Assembly: GCA_019096155.1 (NCBI GenBank) | Contig: JAHCVI010000001.1 | Coordinates: 9,858,001-9,922,000, forward strand | Reading direction: 5' to 3' | Source of the DNA: Staphylotrichum longicolle | Taxonomy: Eukaryota > Ascomycota > Sordariomycetes > Sordariales > Chaetomiaceae | DNA length: 64,000 nt | Notes under the pieces: generated by a model | What the model was told of the DNA's origin: nothing | The model's database searches: none | What the model saw: only the letters and a program-made list of their open reading frames with translations | Part shown: positions 31,143 to 42,989 of the stretch, piece by piece | How the letters are laid out: each line of letters opens with the position of its first letter | Position numbering within the stretch: the stretch's first letter is position 1 | Made by a program: the position numbers and the translations under genes

Positions 31143-32878
31143 TCATATGAAACTGCTTTTGTAAGCCTGATCCTCATCATTCTTGGTTGAATCCAGCCCA
31201 AACACGGCCACAGTCGGGCTGGGCGTCCCAACGAGCGTCGTCAGGCCCGAGCTGTTTCGCTGGTGGTGGCGGCGGTGGTGGTGGGGGTGATGAAAACGAC
31301 CTTGCCCGGCGGCGTTGTGGCAAAGGGACGCTGGTGGTTGGTGTTTGGGCAGAGACAGCGACGGGGGCAGCTTGAACTCGGCGGCGTGGTGTGCGGGGGC
31401 GGTGGTGGTGACAAAGTGCGGGAGGACAACGGGGACTGGTGCAGATACGGAGGGGAGGGTTGGTTGTTGGTGGTGGTGGTATTGGTGTCTCGTTCTGTGA
31501 CTGTGGCTGGTGCGGGGGCTATGCGTCTTGCCTGTGCTGGTGCGGGGGCTGGTGCTGGTGTAGTGTGTCTCGTCGAGATTGGTGTCAGGGTAGGGAGGGT
31601 CGTAAGAAAAGAGAGTTGGAGTTTCGGAGCAGGCACGGCGGCGGCGGAGGCGACGGAGAGTGAGGATGATAATGAGGCCGGCAAGGAGGAGGGCGAAGGC
31701 GCTGCTGCCGGCTGCGATGCCTGCTATGGTGGGGACTGGAAGTTGAGGCGGACCGGGGTCTGGGGCGGCGGATGGAGTCGGGGTGAGTTGGGAGTTGGTA
31801 GGAACGATGAGGTTGGCCGTTGTTGTGATGGTTACGACAGAGGGCGGGCGGGAGGTGAGCGTCAAAGTGGAGGTAATGGTGACTGTTGCCTCGGCCTTGA
31901 GGACGCTGAGGGTAGTTAGTACTCGATGGCGAAGGCAGTGTTTAAAGGGAATGATAGCTAGCAACGTACTGAGTGCTCGTTTGATACACGATTGTCAGGT
32001 CGGTAGAAGTGGTGTGCGTGGTGACAATGACAGAGGTTATGCTCGTCACCTCGGTCGTTTGGGTGACAGAGCTAGTGACTACCCGAGCTGCCCCTTGATA
32101 CTCTTGTCTTGGAATGGGAGCATGACGAAAGATATGCGGAAGCCCGTTCTTGACGGACACCCGCAGTTTCGAAGGCCGTGTTCCCAGGGAGCTCAAGCCT
32201 GTCAACACGCCCCTTGTGCTCGGCTGGGGAATCCTGGAACTGGCTACAGCTCGCCTGGCAACTGTGGTTGCAGTCACCCAGACGATGTCCGTCCGTGTTG
32301 CCGCGGTAGAGAGCGTGATGTCGACAGTGGAGATGGAGGTAGATGTTTGGATCTCGGCGACTACAACGGTCGCCCGCTGCGTTGCCGTCCGTGTGATCGT
32401 CTGCGTGATGGTTGAGGTAATGGTCACAGGCTCACTTCGAACTCGTCAACCCACGATCTCCATTCTGGTAGTGCGCTACGTTGTGGACTTACACCGAGGC
32501 GACACACTTGCCCTGGGAGCAGACTTGGTCACTGGAGCAGCAACCCATTCCGCAACACACCTTCCCACCACCACAGCAGTGCTTTCCATCTACGCAACAG
32601 TTCCCACAGCTAGGACAGAAGTCAACATTGTTGCCGAAGCAGTAGTTGGACCCGTTGGCGAGGCAGTCCCTCCTCCCCACGTCCAGGATGCGCTCTTGGA
32701 GGCCGAACAGTGGCTTCGTCCCCGGAACAGGATCTGTCCATGTGTTTTGGCGGGCGCCGTCTCTGGCTGAGAGCAATGAGCCTGCTTTAGAGTCCGAGTT
32801 GGACGACGAGACCGGAGCGGCAGCGAACACTGAGGCGGCGATGATGAAAGCAGCCAGTCGGCCGAGGGTTGGACTCAT
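31143..32878 (-). CDS. secreted Cys-rich, mucin-like single-pass membrane protein
   Basis: Three exons (32878-32493, 32434-31970, 31905-31143) join in frame to 537 aa. Both introns are clean; the second has gtacgt, tactaac and cctcag. Residues 1-24 form a signal peptide. Residues 72-125 contain 14 cysteines, including four CC pairs (NCCVDGKHCCGGGKVCCGMG), which fits a disulphide-knotted ectodomain. A long Thr/Ser-rich stalk follows (VTITSTITQTITRTAT, later TITSTLTLTSRP), then one membrane helix at about 344-367 (AGIAAGSSAFALLLAGLIII) and a basic stop-transfer (RRLRRRR). The cytoplasmic tail is Ser/His-rich, with HHPHHHRRHH near the end. The topology resembles fungal cell-wall sensors of the WSC/Mid2 kind, but the Cys domain is not WSC by eye. 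Function is inferred only. Confidence 0.8.
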
Positions 32879-33742
32879 CACGGTATCGGGTCATGATGCA
32901 ATGCGACGGGAGGGAGGGAGATGGAGAACGGTGGGAGTGTCATCATGGATTACCTGATGCAGTTGCGCGTCGAAGGCCTCCTTCCCAGTTATACAGAGCT
33001 CTCCCCGACTTGCTCACCGCGTCTGACGACAGCAAATCATGAACGAGACATGTGGCGGCGTGCAGGCCGTCCGCAGACAACGTACACCGACTCTTCAGCT
33101 TCCGGCAGCAACAGCGGGCACCACTGAAACGCGGCGAGCACCAGCCAATCGTTAATAGGATGTTGAGACAGGCCTGAGAGGTGGCCGGGTCTTGTTGTCG
33201 TCGGAACTCGGATCCAATGCAAGCCGTCGGAACAGGGCTACAGCTGTCAACCACAAAGCCGTAGTTGAAGTTCAGCTAGCATTGTCGTGTCGTGAGGGGA
33301 AGTGCAGTTGATGATTTGGCCGGTCGACGGTTTCACCCGCAACAGGAACTGAAGATTGGAGGCTGCTCAGCCATGCTCTTCCGGTGTGCAAGCTGCAACC
33401 TGTGCCAACTCATGAACTCCGTTCTGGCAGGCAGAAAGCGCAACAAGGCGGGGAAAACGCCATGATATCGGACGATCAACTCAACGCCATCCCGTCGTTG
33501 GGATTTTGTTGTTGAGAATTCCATTGGTGAATCCACAGAGATCAGGCATCTTTGACAGGTCGCGGGAAGGCGCCGACAGGGCTGGCCGATGTGGGGCCGG
33601 ACAACCCCACAGGTGCCCCGCGTTTAGCGCGACCACAGAAACGCGCATCGGTCAATTGCATTGCATCTGCAAGCGTCAACGAGAGCCCCATTGCCCGAAG
33701 CAAGCCCTCTCGAAATCGACACCGGCGCATACGACCGTCGCC
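32879..33742. other. divergent promoter region of the Cys-rich gene and SLD5
   Basis: No coding frame supported. Two inverted ACGCG elements lie in the right part, close to SLD5. Confidence 0.6.
33619..33645 (+). promoter_or_regulatory. pair of MCB-like ACGCG elements upstream of SLD5
   Basis: CGCGTTTA at 33619-33626 and AAACGCG ending at 33645 are inverted copies of the AAACGCG form of the MluI cell-cycle box, about 100-125 bp before the SLD5 ATG. MBF binds ACGCG in yeasts to drive G1/S genes; use here is inferred. Confidence 0.4.
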
Positions 33743-34489
33743 ATGGATATTGACGACATTCTTCGGGAAGTCGACCCGACCTTCCACGCCATACCACAAG
33801 AAAAGCGCGACCTCCAGGAACTGACGCGTGCCTGGATCGCTGAAAGATCGGCGCCCGAGCTGCTCCCGTATGCACCAGACTCCTGAGCTCCCAACCTCAG
33901 CCCCTTCTTCTCTTTCAACACCGGCTTACCCTTCTCTGACTCACGCAGCTGGCCCGCCAACGGCCTCTTTGAGCGCATAAACAGCAACATCAAACACCAA
34001 ATCGAGAAAGTCGAGGAGATGACAGGCGACATGGACCCCAAGACCAACTTCGCCCTCATCGTCATCCAGACCGAGCTCGAGCGCTACCGCTACCTGGTGC
34101 GCAGCTACTTGCGCGCCCGTATTGCCAAAATCGACCGCCACACGCTGCACTATCTCTCTACCGACGCCCTCCGGTCGCGCTTGTCCGAGATGGAGCTGGC
34201 CTACGCGACGCGCCACCAAGCCTTGCTGCACAACCACTACCTGTCCTCGTTCCTGTCGTCGTTCCCCCCGAACCTGCAGAACCTGAACGATGCGTCGGCT
34301 GGAATCAGCATGATCGAGGCGCCGGACCTTGAGTCGGCCGTGTTCATCCGCCTGCTCAAGGACGCGTCCGTGGCGGCCCGCGGGGTGGACGAGGATGACG
34401 ACGCCGAGATGAAGGAGAGCGATATTGTGATTCTGCGCTGGTCAGATGCGAAACCGCTGGTTGACGCCGGGAGCGCTGAGCTAGTTTGA
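33743..34489 (+). CDS. SLD5: GINS complex subunit Sld5
   Basis: Exon 1 is 33743-33867 and exon 2 is 33949-34489, joined in phase 2 to give 221 aa. The join gives ..[19 protein letters not shown].., the characteristic LLPW segment of Sld5. The A-domain continues through [36 protein letters not shown] and [20 protein letters not shown]. The B-domain ends in [23 protein letters not shown]. Sld5 is one of four GINS subunits of the CMG replicative helicase (Cdc45-MCM-GINS), required for initiation and fork progression in the nucleus. Length and both domains look complete. The intron has no conserved branch site other than CTGAC near 33936. ACGCG elements sit in the promoter. Confidence 0.92.
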
Positions 34490-36949
34490 GATGCGCGAGT
34501 TTGCGACAGTCACTGGGCCGGCCGGAAGGCCGGGATCCAGCCTCGCCAACCAGAATGCCGCGGGACGCGCTGGTCGCGATCGAGCCGGCCTGGTCTCATA
34601 CGTTCCTCGAATTTGGGGCAGAAGATGACCACGGGCATTTGCCAGAAGGGCCCAGGGTGCTGCATCTTGAGGCTGGCCAACCCGAGCCGACCACGAGAGC
34701 TGGTTCTCGAGCGGAAGCCATGTCAACGCCAGGTGTGCGCCAGCTTGACTCGGGCGACTCTTCACGAGCACAAGGACACCGATTCGTTATTCGAAGCAGA
34801 GCTGGCGCCAGCCTGAAGCCAGAGGACAATTATGTTCGTCCGCCTCTCCTGTGCCGATAACCCCAAAAGTCCGACATTCGATGCCGCATCATGATTTGGC
34901 TCCAGGAGGTGCCCACGGAGCAACAAACCGGGGAACATTCATTTCACTGGTCGTGGAGACAGTCAGCTCCGAGACTTGATAATCTTCAGGTCTTGGTGAA
35001 TGTTTGTCGTGGCTGGAAAATGGGGCTGAGACGGCATGAAACCCGTCTCGAACTCTCAAAGGCGGAACTCGAGGTTAAACGAACTCGTTGCCCGTTTGGC
35101 TCCGGGCCGGCCCGAATTGGTATCGGACTCGGCATCGTATGACCGGAGCCCAACGTCGATGTGGAGCAGCTGAAAGATCGGATCGTGCCAACGAGGTCCG
35201 GCCTCAGGCTGGCATGGGTCTTGAGGCGGGGTGGTGGAGTTGTGAAAGGGTCCCGCTTTGTTGCCATGTGGGTATTGTATGGATGGGTTGTTTTCTTGAG
35301 AGACCCATCGCATTGACGCTTCGAAGATTCTATCAAATTCACTTTGCTTTTCCCTGTTTCCAAGGTGGTACCCAGTGCACGGAATTGGAAACACCACGTA
35401 ACATTTTCCCCTACGTACCTCGGCGTGGACCAAGGACAAAAGTGTGGCTTGGACGACGGGACAAAAAGGGGTTGACGCGTTGGTTGGCACATGCCCGATG
35501 CGCCAAGCTGCAGCGACTTTCGACGCCTCGTATCCGGGGGATTTTGACGATTTTCCCGTCCTCGAGCGGCAGCATGGAATTTTCGACACGCGTTCGACAG
35601 CGTGCAGGACCTGCATCTAAAAAATCATCGGATCCTCTCAACTTTTTTTGCGGTTTTGTCAACATCAGCTGAAAACAACAGAAATCTGCAGGCCAAAGTG
35701 ATGGGACGAATCTGATGTTTGGCCGCTGAGCACAGCCAGAGACAAGTGGCTTCTCCCAGATGCACGGCCCGAGCCAATGACCTCACACGTCCTCTTGCTT
35801 CCCAAACAGCAGTGCCAATCACTCAGGGGTGATCGTCCGTCCTCATTGTTTACAAGACATCTCTGCAAACACCGTCAAGCGCCCTCGCCGCTGTTATTGT
35901 CTCGAGTGCTGTTGTCTGCCGTCACGGCTCAGCTCCTGCTCGTCCTTCGTCAGGTGCCGCGGATCCGTGCAACGGTGAATGTGAATCCGAGCCAGGCGGC
36001 CTTGCAACCCGATGACATCGCCGTTCAGGGGTCCCCCGGGCCGCACGGCCCAGCAGCACAGCGCCAAGTCGCTTGTCCCCTGGGACCTGTTTACGCGAAG
36101 CCCCACGTCTTGATTGGTGCCCAGAGTGATCGGACGGCCAGATCGGGCAAATGGGCCTGCCTGCTGGGCTGACCAGTGCGGGCGGCTTTGGTCCTGGGAC
36201 GCCGCTGCAATTTTAAATCTGCGCCCATGTGTTTTCCCGCCGAAGAAGGCGCGCTTGCTGTCACGAAGTGGGAAGGCAAGGTTGCACGCACCTGCGCCCT
36301 CGTGTGAGAGTAGGACAACAGAGGCGATGGAACGCGGGTGGATGAGGAGGGGGGAGGGGAACATGATCCTCGCACAAGAACGGGGTGACTGGCTCAGACT
36401 GGGCCAGGCTGCCAGGGTAGTCGAGCGAGATGTTTCCATCCCTCGCCTGCCCCTCGGCTTCCCGTGGCTCTTTTGCCGGGTCAAACCTGCTTAATGTGTG
36501 GCGCGAATGGAACGGCGAGGGAGGATCCCGCCTCGTGTTTGGGAGTGGATACAGCACGGCACAGGTCCTGAATGGCACGGTGGGAGCAGGACGCTGGAGA
36601 GAGTCAGGGATGCAGAGTGGAAAGTGTCCCTGCCGCTCACTGGACAGCGCCCAGGTCCCGGATCGCGCCCGAGGGCTGCAGCACACACCAACCAGCGCCA
36701 TGAGCTCCTCCCTCCCTGGTGATGGGTTCTTAAGAATGCCCAGCCCGGGACACCGCGAGGAATTCTCATTTCTCCTTCCCTCTGTTTTGACTCAGCCATA
36801 CCCAGACGCTCGCTGTCTTTCACGGTCCCATACCTTCTTCCTCTTCTCTTTCATATCGTGTTAGCATCTAGACACACTCGCTGAAGCAACATCACAACAC
36901 CACATTTTAATATCAGTCTTCTGTAATACACACACACACATCAGCCAAC
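34490..36949. other. 2.5-kb gene-free stretch
   Basis: Frames on both strands overlap heavily and none has a start context, composition or splice pattern that convinces me. GC content is high throughout. The right end holds the promoter of the GPI protein gene, with CT-rich tracts (36770-36850) and a short CA repeat (36928-36941). Confidence 0.5.
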
Positions 36950-37701
36950 ATGCGCTTCACATCCATCTTCCTCGCCGCGGGCCTCGCGCTCTTTGCGACT
37001 GCCCAGACCACCACGAGCCAGACGGCGGCCACCACCGCCGCCGCGGCCGACCCCGCTGCCAGCTCTGCCCAGTCTGAGATCCTCAGGTGCCTCAGCGCCT
37101 GCAGGGACGGCGACGTTGCCTGCACGTCCAAGTGCATTGCCGTGCCCAACCCCAACGAGTCTCAGGTGAGCAAAACCTCTTTACCATCCATCAACCCCTT
37201 CCGCCCCTCTTCCTACACTATCAACAACCAAACAAACTTATCCCCTTCACCACCAATGCCCTCCTGTTCCCCTATCCCACACCATCAGGAAAGAAAAAAA
37301 AATACTGATCCCTGCCCCAGGTCAACGCCACAAACTCGTGCGTCGCCGCCTGCCCCCAGGGCAACGGCACCGAGGCCGAGACCAAGAAGTACGCCGACTG
37401 CATCCAGGGCTGCATCAACACCAACTACTTCAACCCCACCACGGGCCAGCCCCAGCCCACCGGCTCCGCCTCGTCTGGAAACAACAATGGCAACAACAAC
37501 AACAACAATGGTGGCAACGGCAATGGCAGCGGCAGCAACAGCAACAGCAACAGCCCGTCGGGCACCAGCGGTGGCCACCAGGCTTCGGGCACGACTGCGG
37601 GGGCGGCGGCGACGAGCTCGACTGGTGCCGCTGGGATGATTGGGGTTTCTGGCGGTCTGGTGGGGATTGTTGGGCTTGTCGCGGGCGTGATGGCTCTGTG
37701 A
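36950..37701 (+). CDS. GPI-anchored protein with four CX3C motifs, 198 aa
   Basis: Exon 1 is 36950-37165 and exon 2 is 37321-37701 (phase 0, 155-bp intron, the longest in the window). A signal peptide (RFTSIFLAAGLALFATA) is followed by a Thr/Ala spacer. The domain then has CLSAC and CTSKC in exon 1 and CVAAC and CIQGC in exon 2, eight cysteines arranged as four CX3C motifs, suggesting two helical hairpins stapled by disulphides. A Gly/Asn/Ser-rich linker (NNNGNNNNNNGGNGNG) leads to a hydrophobic GPI-anchor signal (VSGGLVGIVGLVAGVMAL). It should be exported to the plasma membrane or cell wall. The family is common in filamentous ascomycetes by my recollection; function unknown. Confidence 0.82.
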
Positions 37702-37957
37702 GGGGGGGCGAGCAGCGTTTGAATTCTGGGAAGTGAAATTGGGTGTGGTATGGGTGGTGGGAATTAATGAAATGGTTATTGTTGGAGGGGTTCGGTACTG
37801 GCTGGGCTGGCTTTGGTAATCAAGTTAGGCAGAACAGGAGTAAGAAGAACATGACGGTTATCAACATGGATCGGTCGTCGCCGTCGTCATCGTCACTGTG
37901 CTTATTTGTGTGAAATGTTTGGGGTGGTATAATTTTGATTTTGGATTGGCTTCTGGG

Positions 37958-38877
37958 CTATGACCTCTTGGGGACCACCGGCTCGATGTCGGTTATCCAG
38001 GGGAGGTTGAGCCGCTTCATCTCGACGGCGAGCTGGAAGAGGTAGTCGAGGCTGTCACATTGTCAGTGAAGGGTTTTTGACTTGAGGGTTGAGTGGGACA
38101 GAAGGGGCGTTACCTCTCGCATTGCGTCTTCGCCTTGTGCACGTTCTCTCCCCACACGTACACACCGTGCCGCCTGACCAGCACGGCGTAGGTGTCTGGG
38201 TACTTGTCCATGGCCTCCTCGAGGAACTCGGTCAGGTCCTCCTCGTGCGCCGTGTTTTCGATGACGGGGATCACCAGCGTGTCGTGGTAGCCCAGGTTCC
38301 CCGTCTTCTCGAAGCCGCGCCCGAAGCCCTTGATCTGCTCGATGTTGTTGATGCGGAACTCGCGGTCGCTGCCGGGGCCCTGGGTCTCGAGGAGGAGCGT
38401 CACCAGCACGGCCCAGTGCGAGTGCGTGTGGATGCAGCAGCCGGCGCGCCGCTTGGTGAAGGCGGCCAGGAAGAGCGGGGTGCACTGGCTCGGCTTGTAG
38501 CTGGGCGGGCTGCGCAGGTAGACGCGCTGCCGCCGGTCGAGGGACTGGGCCTGTGCGGCGAGGGAGAGTACGTAGATGTCGTCGGGCTTCATCAGCTCCT
38601 TCTGGACACCCGAGGGGGCGATGTAGACGAGGTCACTGCCGGAGGCGCATGGTTAGCGTGTCTGTTGGTGACGGCGGGGTGGTGATAGTGATGGTGATGG
38701 TGATGACGGCGCATACTCTTCGCGGATCGAGGCACCTCCTCCCGTGCCCGTGACCCAGCCGAGGGTCCAGAACTTGGCGCAGAGCGAGGGAATCAGGTTC
38801 GCCGGGTGGTCCGGGTTGTCGGACTGCACGAGGTGGTCATTGGTGCCGGCCGGCTGGCCGTTGGATGGCGGGGTCAT
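37958..38877 (-). CDS. MDE1: methylthioribulose-1-phosphate dehydratase
   Basis: Three exons (38877-38717, 38635-38114, 38051-37958) join in frame to 258 aa. This is a class II aldolase/adducin fold protein: [24 protein letters not shown] at the start, the zinc-binding HTHSHWAV segment, [26 protein letters not shown] with the third His, and an end ELAVEMK-type helix. It removes water from 5-methylthioribulose-1-phosphate in the cytosolic methionine salvage pathway, downstream of Mri1. I chose the ATG at 38877 ([11 protein letters not shown]); the frame stays open upstream to 39048, but that part has no family similarity that I can see. Intron 1 contains a short GGTGAT repeat. Confidence 0.92.
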
Positions 38878-40274
38878 GTCGGGCTCGGTTCGGGACGGGG
38901 GGTTCGGGACGGGGCTTTGTGTGGGCGGCGGCGCAACCCGGCGGTGGTAGCGTGTCACTAGCGCTCTCTGGAAAGTGGCCTCGGCCTTCAAACTGCCCTC
39001 TTCGACAGCCCTCAACTGGGAATCTGCTGAGGCGGGCTTTGTCGGCAAATTTTAAAGAGGCGGCAGTATCGAGTCGCAATATGAGGCTATTTGGGGCTAA
39101 ATTGACGACAGGGAAGCCCGTTTCTTCACGGTTCCGGTACGACCCTCCACTTGGCATGCGGAGCGGCAGCACATGCCGCAAGGGCGACTGAGGAGCATCC
39201 GGCAGCGGCACTGGCGTGCTCCACCACGCCATTGGAACATTGAGACGGCGTGTTGGATCTGGCAGTTATCTTTTGATCTTTGCTCTACGTGGTCTCTTGC
39301 CTGCCTCTAGGAAAAGGGAGGTGGGATGGAACATGCGGCCGAGAGGTTCACGTGGATTTCGTTTAGGAACAATGACATGGTGGAAGGAGGGTTGCCCTTA
39401 CGGCCGATGGGCGTTGGAGACAGGTTCCTGAAACCTCGCGGTCAATGCAGTCTCATTTGAAGTAGCTAGCAGCCTAGATAGTAAGGTGGTTTTCTCAATT
39501 GGGCCACCATGCCTTTTGATACTATGTGCCTAGGTAGTCATAGCATTAGTTCTCCATTCCTCGCGATACCTGCCAAAGGAAACGCCCTCATGCTCCCGTG
39601 GGCCTCTTCAAGGTCAGTGGATGCTGCCCGGGGGCCAGGGCAGACAGCAACCTGTTGGTGGCGCTAACTTAAGTGACCACAAGAAACCACAAGAAACTAC
39701 CTTGTTGGAGCCATTGAAACATCAGCAAGTAAGTGACCGATATCCGTTGGAGGACCAGAAGGCAAGGAAACAAAGAAATGCTTGGTTCCATGGAATCGAG
39801 AGAATTGAAGACCACCGACAGAAGCTAAAGCATCCCATTCCCACCGACAATGGAGGCTTACGGCATGCTGTGCATGATCAGGGTGTTGCGTGTGGCGGCC
39901 CAATCAAAACGAAGGTTCCAAGAGCTTCTGCAGGGACGCTGGGGCCATTCTGTTTGACCCTGCCGGCCCCCATGCGGCCCCGCAGCGCCGGCTGTGACAG
40001 CGGAAGCAGCTCCAAGCTCAGGATTCTTAAAGACACGTTGTCAGAAATCGCCTGCCTGGCTTCAAATTCACCACACCAGCAACCTGCCACACGTCGGGTG
40101 ATTTTCCCCTTTCCCTCGAGCTGGAGCGACATCACTGCCTAACCCCATCGTGTCGTCTGTCTTGGTTGACAGTTCCTTCCTTTCTCCATTGACCTTGTTG
40201 TCCCTTTGCGTTGCGCTCCCCGTTGATCGGCGTCCTGTTGCTGGTCTGCTCGCGATAGCACTCGGCTCTCCAAA
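38878..40274. other. divergent upstream region of MDE1 and calnexin
   Basis: No supported gene in 1.4 kb. The calnexin leader is short and CT-rich (40150-40260). Confidence 0.6.
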
Positions 40275-42245
40275 ATGAGGTTCAACGTCGCCGCCGCCGC
40301 CGCCAGCGCGGCCTTCCTGGTCGGTGGTGTCAATGCTGAGGACCAGAAGGTCCTCAAGGACGAGAGCTCGTCGGTTGCCGAGTCGGCCACCCAGGCTGCT
40401 CCGGAGCTCCCGACCTTTACTGTGAGTATTTCCACAGCCCCGCCGACGACCCTGCCCAGGCGTCTCCCATCTCTGGCGGCCAATCGCCAGTTAGCAAACA
40501 TCGACATTCCAAATAAGCGACCGCAATTGCATACTGACACGTATTGAAACCAGCCCACCAAGCTCAAGGCTCCTTTTCTCGAGCAGTTTACCAGCGATTG
40601 GGAGAAGCGGTGGAAGCCTTCGCACGCCAAGAAGGACGCCACGGGTGACGAAGAATGGGCGTACGTCGGCGAGTGGTCGGTTGAGGAGCCCACCGTCTAC
40701 AAGGGCATGGAGGGTGACAAGGGCCTTGTGATCAAGAACGTCGCCGCCCATCACGCCATCTCGGCCAAGTTCCCCAAGAAGGTTGACCCCAAGGGCAAGA
40801 CCCTGGTGGTCCAGTATGAGGTCAAGCTGCAGAGTAAGTTTTCCGCGCACGTTCGCTGCTGCTGCTCGCGCACGCGCTAACCTGCCGCCTGCCAGATGGC
40901 CTCGAGTGCGGTGGTGCCTACATGAAGCTGCTGCGGGACACCAAGGCCCTGCATCAGGACGAGTTCTCGAACACGACCCCGTACGTCATCATGTTCGGCC
41001 CCGACAAGTGCGGCCACACCAACAAGGTCCACTTCATCTTCAACCACAAGAACCCCAAGACGGGCGAGTACGAGGAGAAGCACCTGAGCGCTCCCCCTGC
41101 CGCCAAGATCGTCAAGACCACCGAGCTGTACACGCTCATCGTGCACCCCAACAACACGTACGTCATTGAGCAGAATGGCGAGCAGGTCAAGGAGGGCAGC
41201 CTCCTCGAGGATTTCACCCCCGCGGTCAACCCTCCCAAGGAGATTGACGACCCCAAGGACACCAAGCCCGATGACTGGGTCGATGAGGCCCGCATCCCCG
41301 ACCCCGAGGCCAAGAAGCCCGAGGACTGGGATGAGGATGCGCCGTACGAGATTGTCGATGAGGAGGCTACCCAGCCCGAGGATTGGCTCGTTGACGAGCC
41401 CCAGATCATTCCCGACCCCGAGGCCCAGAAGCCCGAGGACTGGGATGACGAGGAGGATGGCGACTGGATCGCTCCCACTGTGGCCAACCCCAAGTGCGCC
41501 GACGTCTCTGGCTGTGGCCCCTGGACCAAGCCGATGAAGAAGAACCCCGACTACAAGGGCAAGTGGTCGGCCCCGTACATTGACAACCCGGCCTACAAGG
41601 GTGTCTGGGCTCCTCGCAAGATCAAGAACCCCGACTACTTCGAGGACAAGACCCCCGCCAACTTTGAGCCCATTGGCGCTGTGAGTGACCCTGTCCTATT
41701 CTATTTTCTAGCATGCCTTTTGTGACTGACACCCGGGGTAGATTGGCTTCGAGATCTGGACCATGCAGAACAACATTCTCTTTGACAACATCTACGTCGG
41801 CCACTCTGTCGAGGACGCCAAGAAGCTGGCCGAGGAGACCTTCTTCAAGAAGCACCCCGTCGAGAAGGCGCTCGAGGATGCCGACAAGCCCAAGGAGGAG
41901 GAGAAGCCCAAGTCGCCCAACGACCTCAAGTTCCTTGACGACCCCAAGCTCTACATCCAGGAGAAGCTCGACCTCTTCCTGACCATCGCCAAGAAGGATC
42001 CCCTTGAGGCCATCAAGTTTGTTCCCGAGATCGCCGGCGGTCTTGCTGCCATCTTTGTTACCTTCCTCGCCCTCATCTTCGGCCTTGTCGGTCTCGGTTC
42101 CTCTCCCGCTCCGGCGGCGAAGAAGGTTGCCGCCGATGTCAAGGCGAAGGCCAAGGACGTGAAGGACAAGGCTGCCTCGGCCGCGGCCACGGGCGCCGAC
42201 ACTGCCAAAGAGGCCACGAAGCGTACCACCCGGAGCCAGTCGTAG
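40275..42245 (+). CDS. CNX1: calnexin, ER membrane chaperone
   Basis: Four exons (40275-40421, 40554-40833, 40896-41680, 41742-42245) join to 571 aa. A signal peptide ([20 protein letters not shown]) precedes the lectin domain, with [25 protein letters not shown] and [17 protein letters not shown]. The P-domain contains the type 1 repeats ([29 protein letters not shown]) and type 2 repeats ([20 protein letters not shown]). One membrane helix lies near residues 500-523 ([19 protein letters not shown]). A 47-residue Lys/Ala-rich cytosolic tail follows, without a KDEL motif. Calnexin binds monoglucosylated N-glycans and assists folding in the ER. All parts are present and intact. No UPR element was identified with confidence. 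Confidence 0.96.
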
Positions 42246-42989
42246 ATGGGTCGTATACCCGGGGTCGGGAGTTTTTCTGGGCTCTAAATGAACATGGGCC
42301 GTACGCAAACAAATCCAACCAACCTGATATCGCGCACATCTGGCCGCGGGATTGCGTGGCCGTTAGTTTTACTGCTTCTTCTGCTTATTTTGTGGTCTGC
42401 GGAGTCCCATGGCGCATCTGTATTCTAGGAACCAAAATACACAGGCGTTAGTATTGGACATGGCCTACACAGTTTCTTCGCTACCTACATGTGGCTGTAC
42501 TCTTCCTCTTCCAACCCACTCTGGAGCCCCATCGTCTCCGTCTCAAACCGAGCTTGTCCCGTGATGACCCCATCGCAACCAGCAGCTCCTCCTTTCCCCC
42601 AGATTCTGGGCAGCCCCACAGGAGCTTCCCCATGCGACCGCTCGAATTGGCGGCCGGTGATTGGCGGTCGGCAGGAGACGGCTTTGGAGGCTGCGGAGAA
42701 GGGTCCACAGTTCGCCGCTCTTCCCCACGCCCGGTCCTCCCAGCGGCTCCTGCCCCCTCGCCGGCTGCGAGACCGCAGGGCGCAGAGGGCGGATAAAGGG
42801 ACTGGCCACCCGCTGCAGGTGCCACCGGTGCGCCTTCATACTAAACCGCTGCAGGGGGCGATTTAACGTTAGGTTCCAACCAATTCGGCAGTTAATTATA
42901 GAGGCCGGGCCTGAGAGCGAGAGCCGTTGCTGACCCCAGACCGCATCCGATCCTCCCCCAATCCGTCCCAAAACCTTCCCGACAACATC
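42246..42989. other. intergenic, promoter of the semialdehyde dehydrogenase gene
   Basis: Only shadow-type frames. A CCAAT motif occurs near 42880, about 110 bp before the start codon. Confidence 0.5.
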
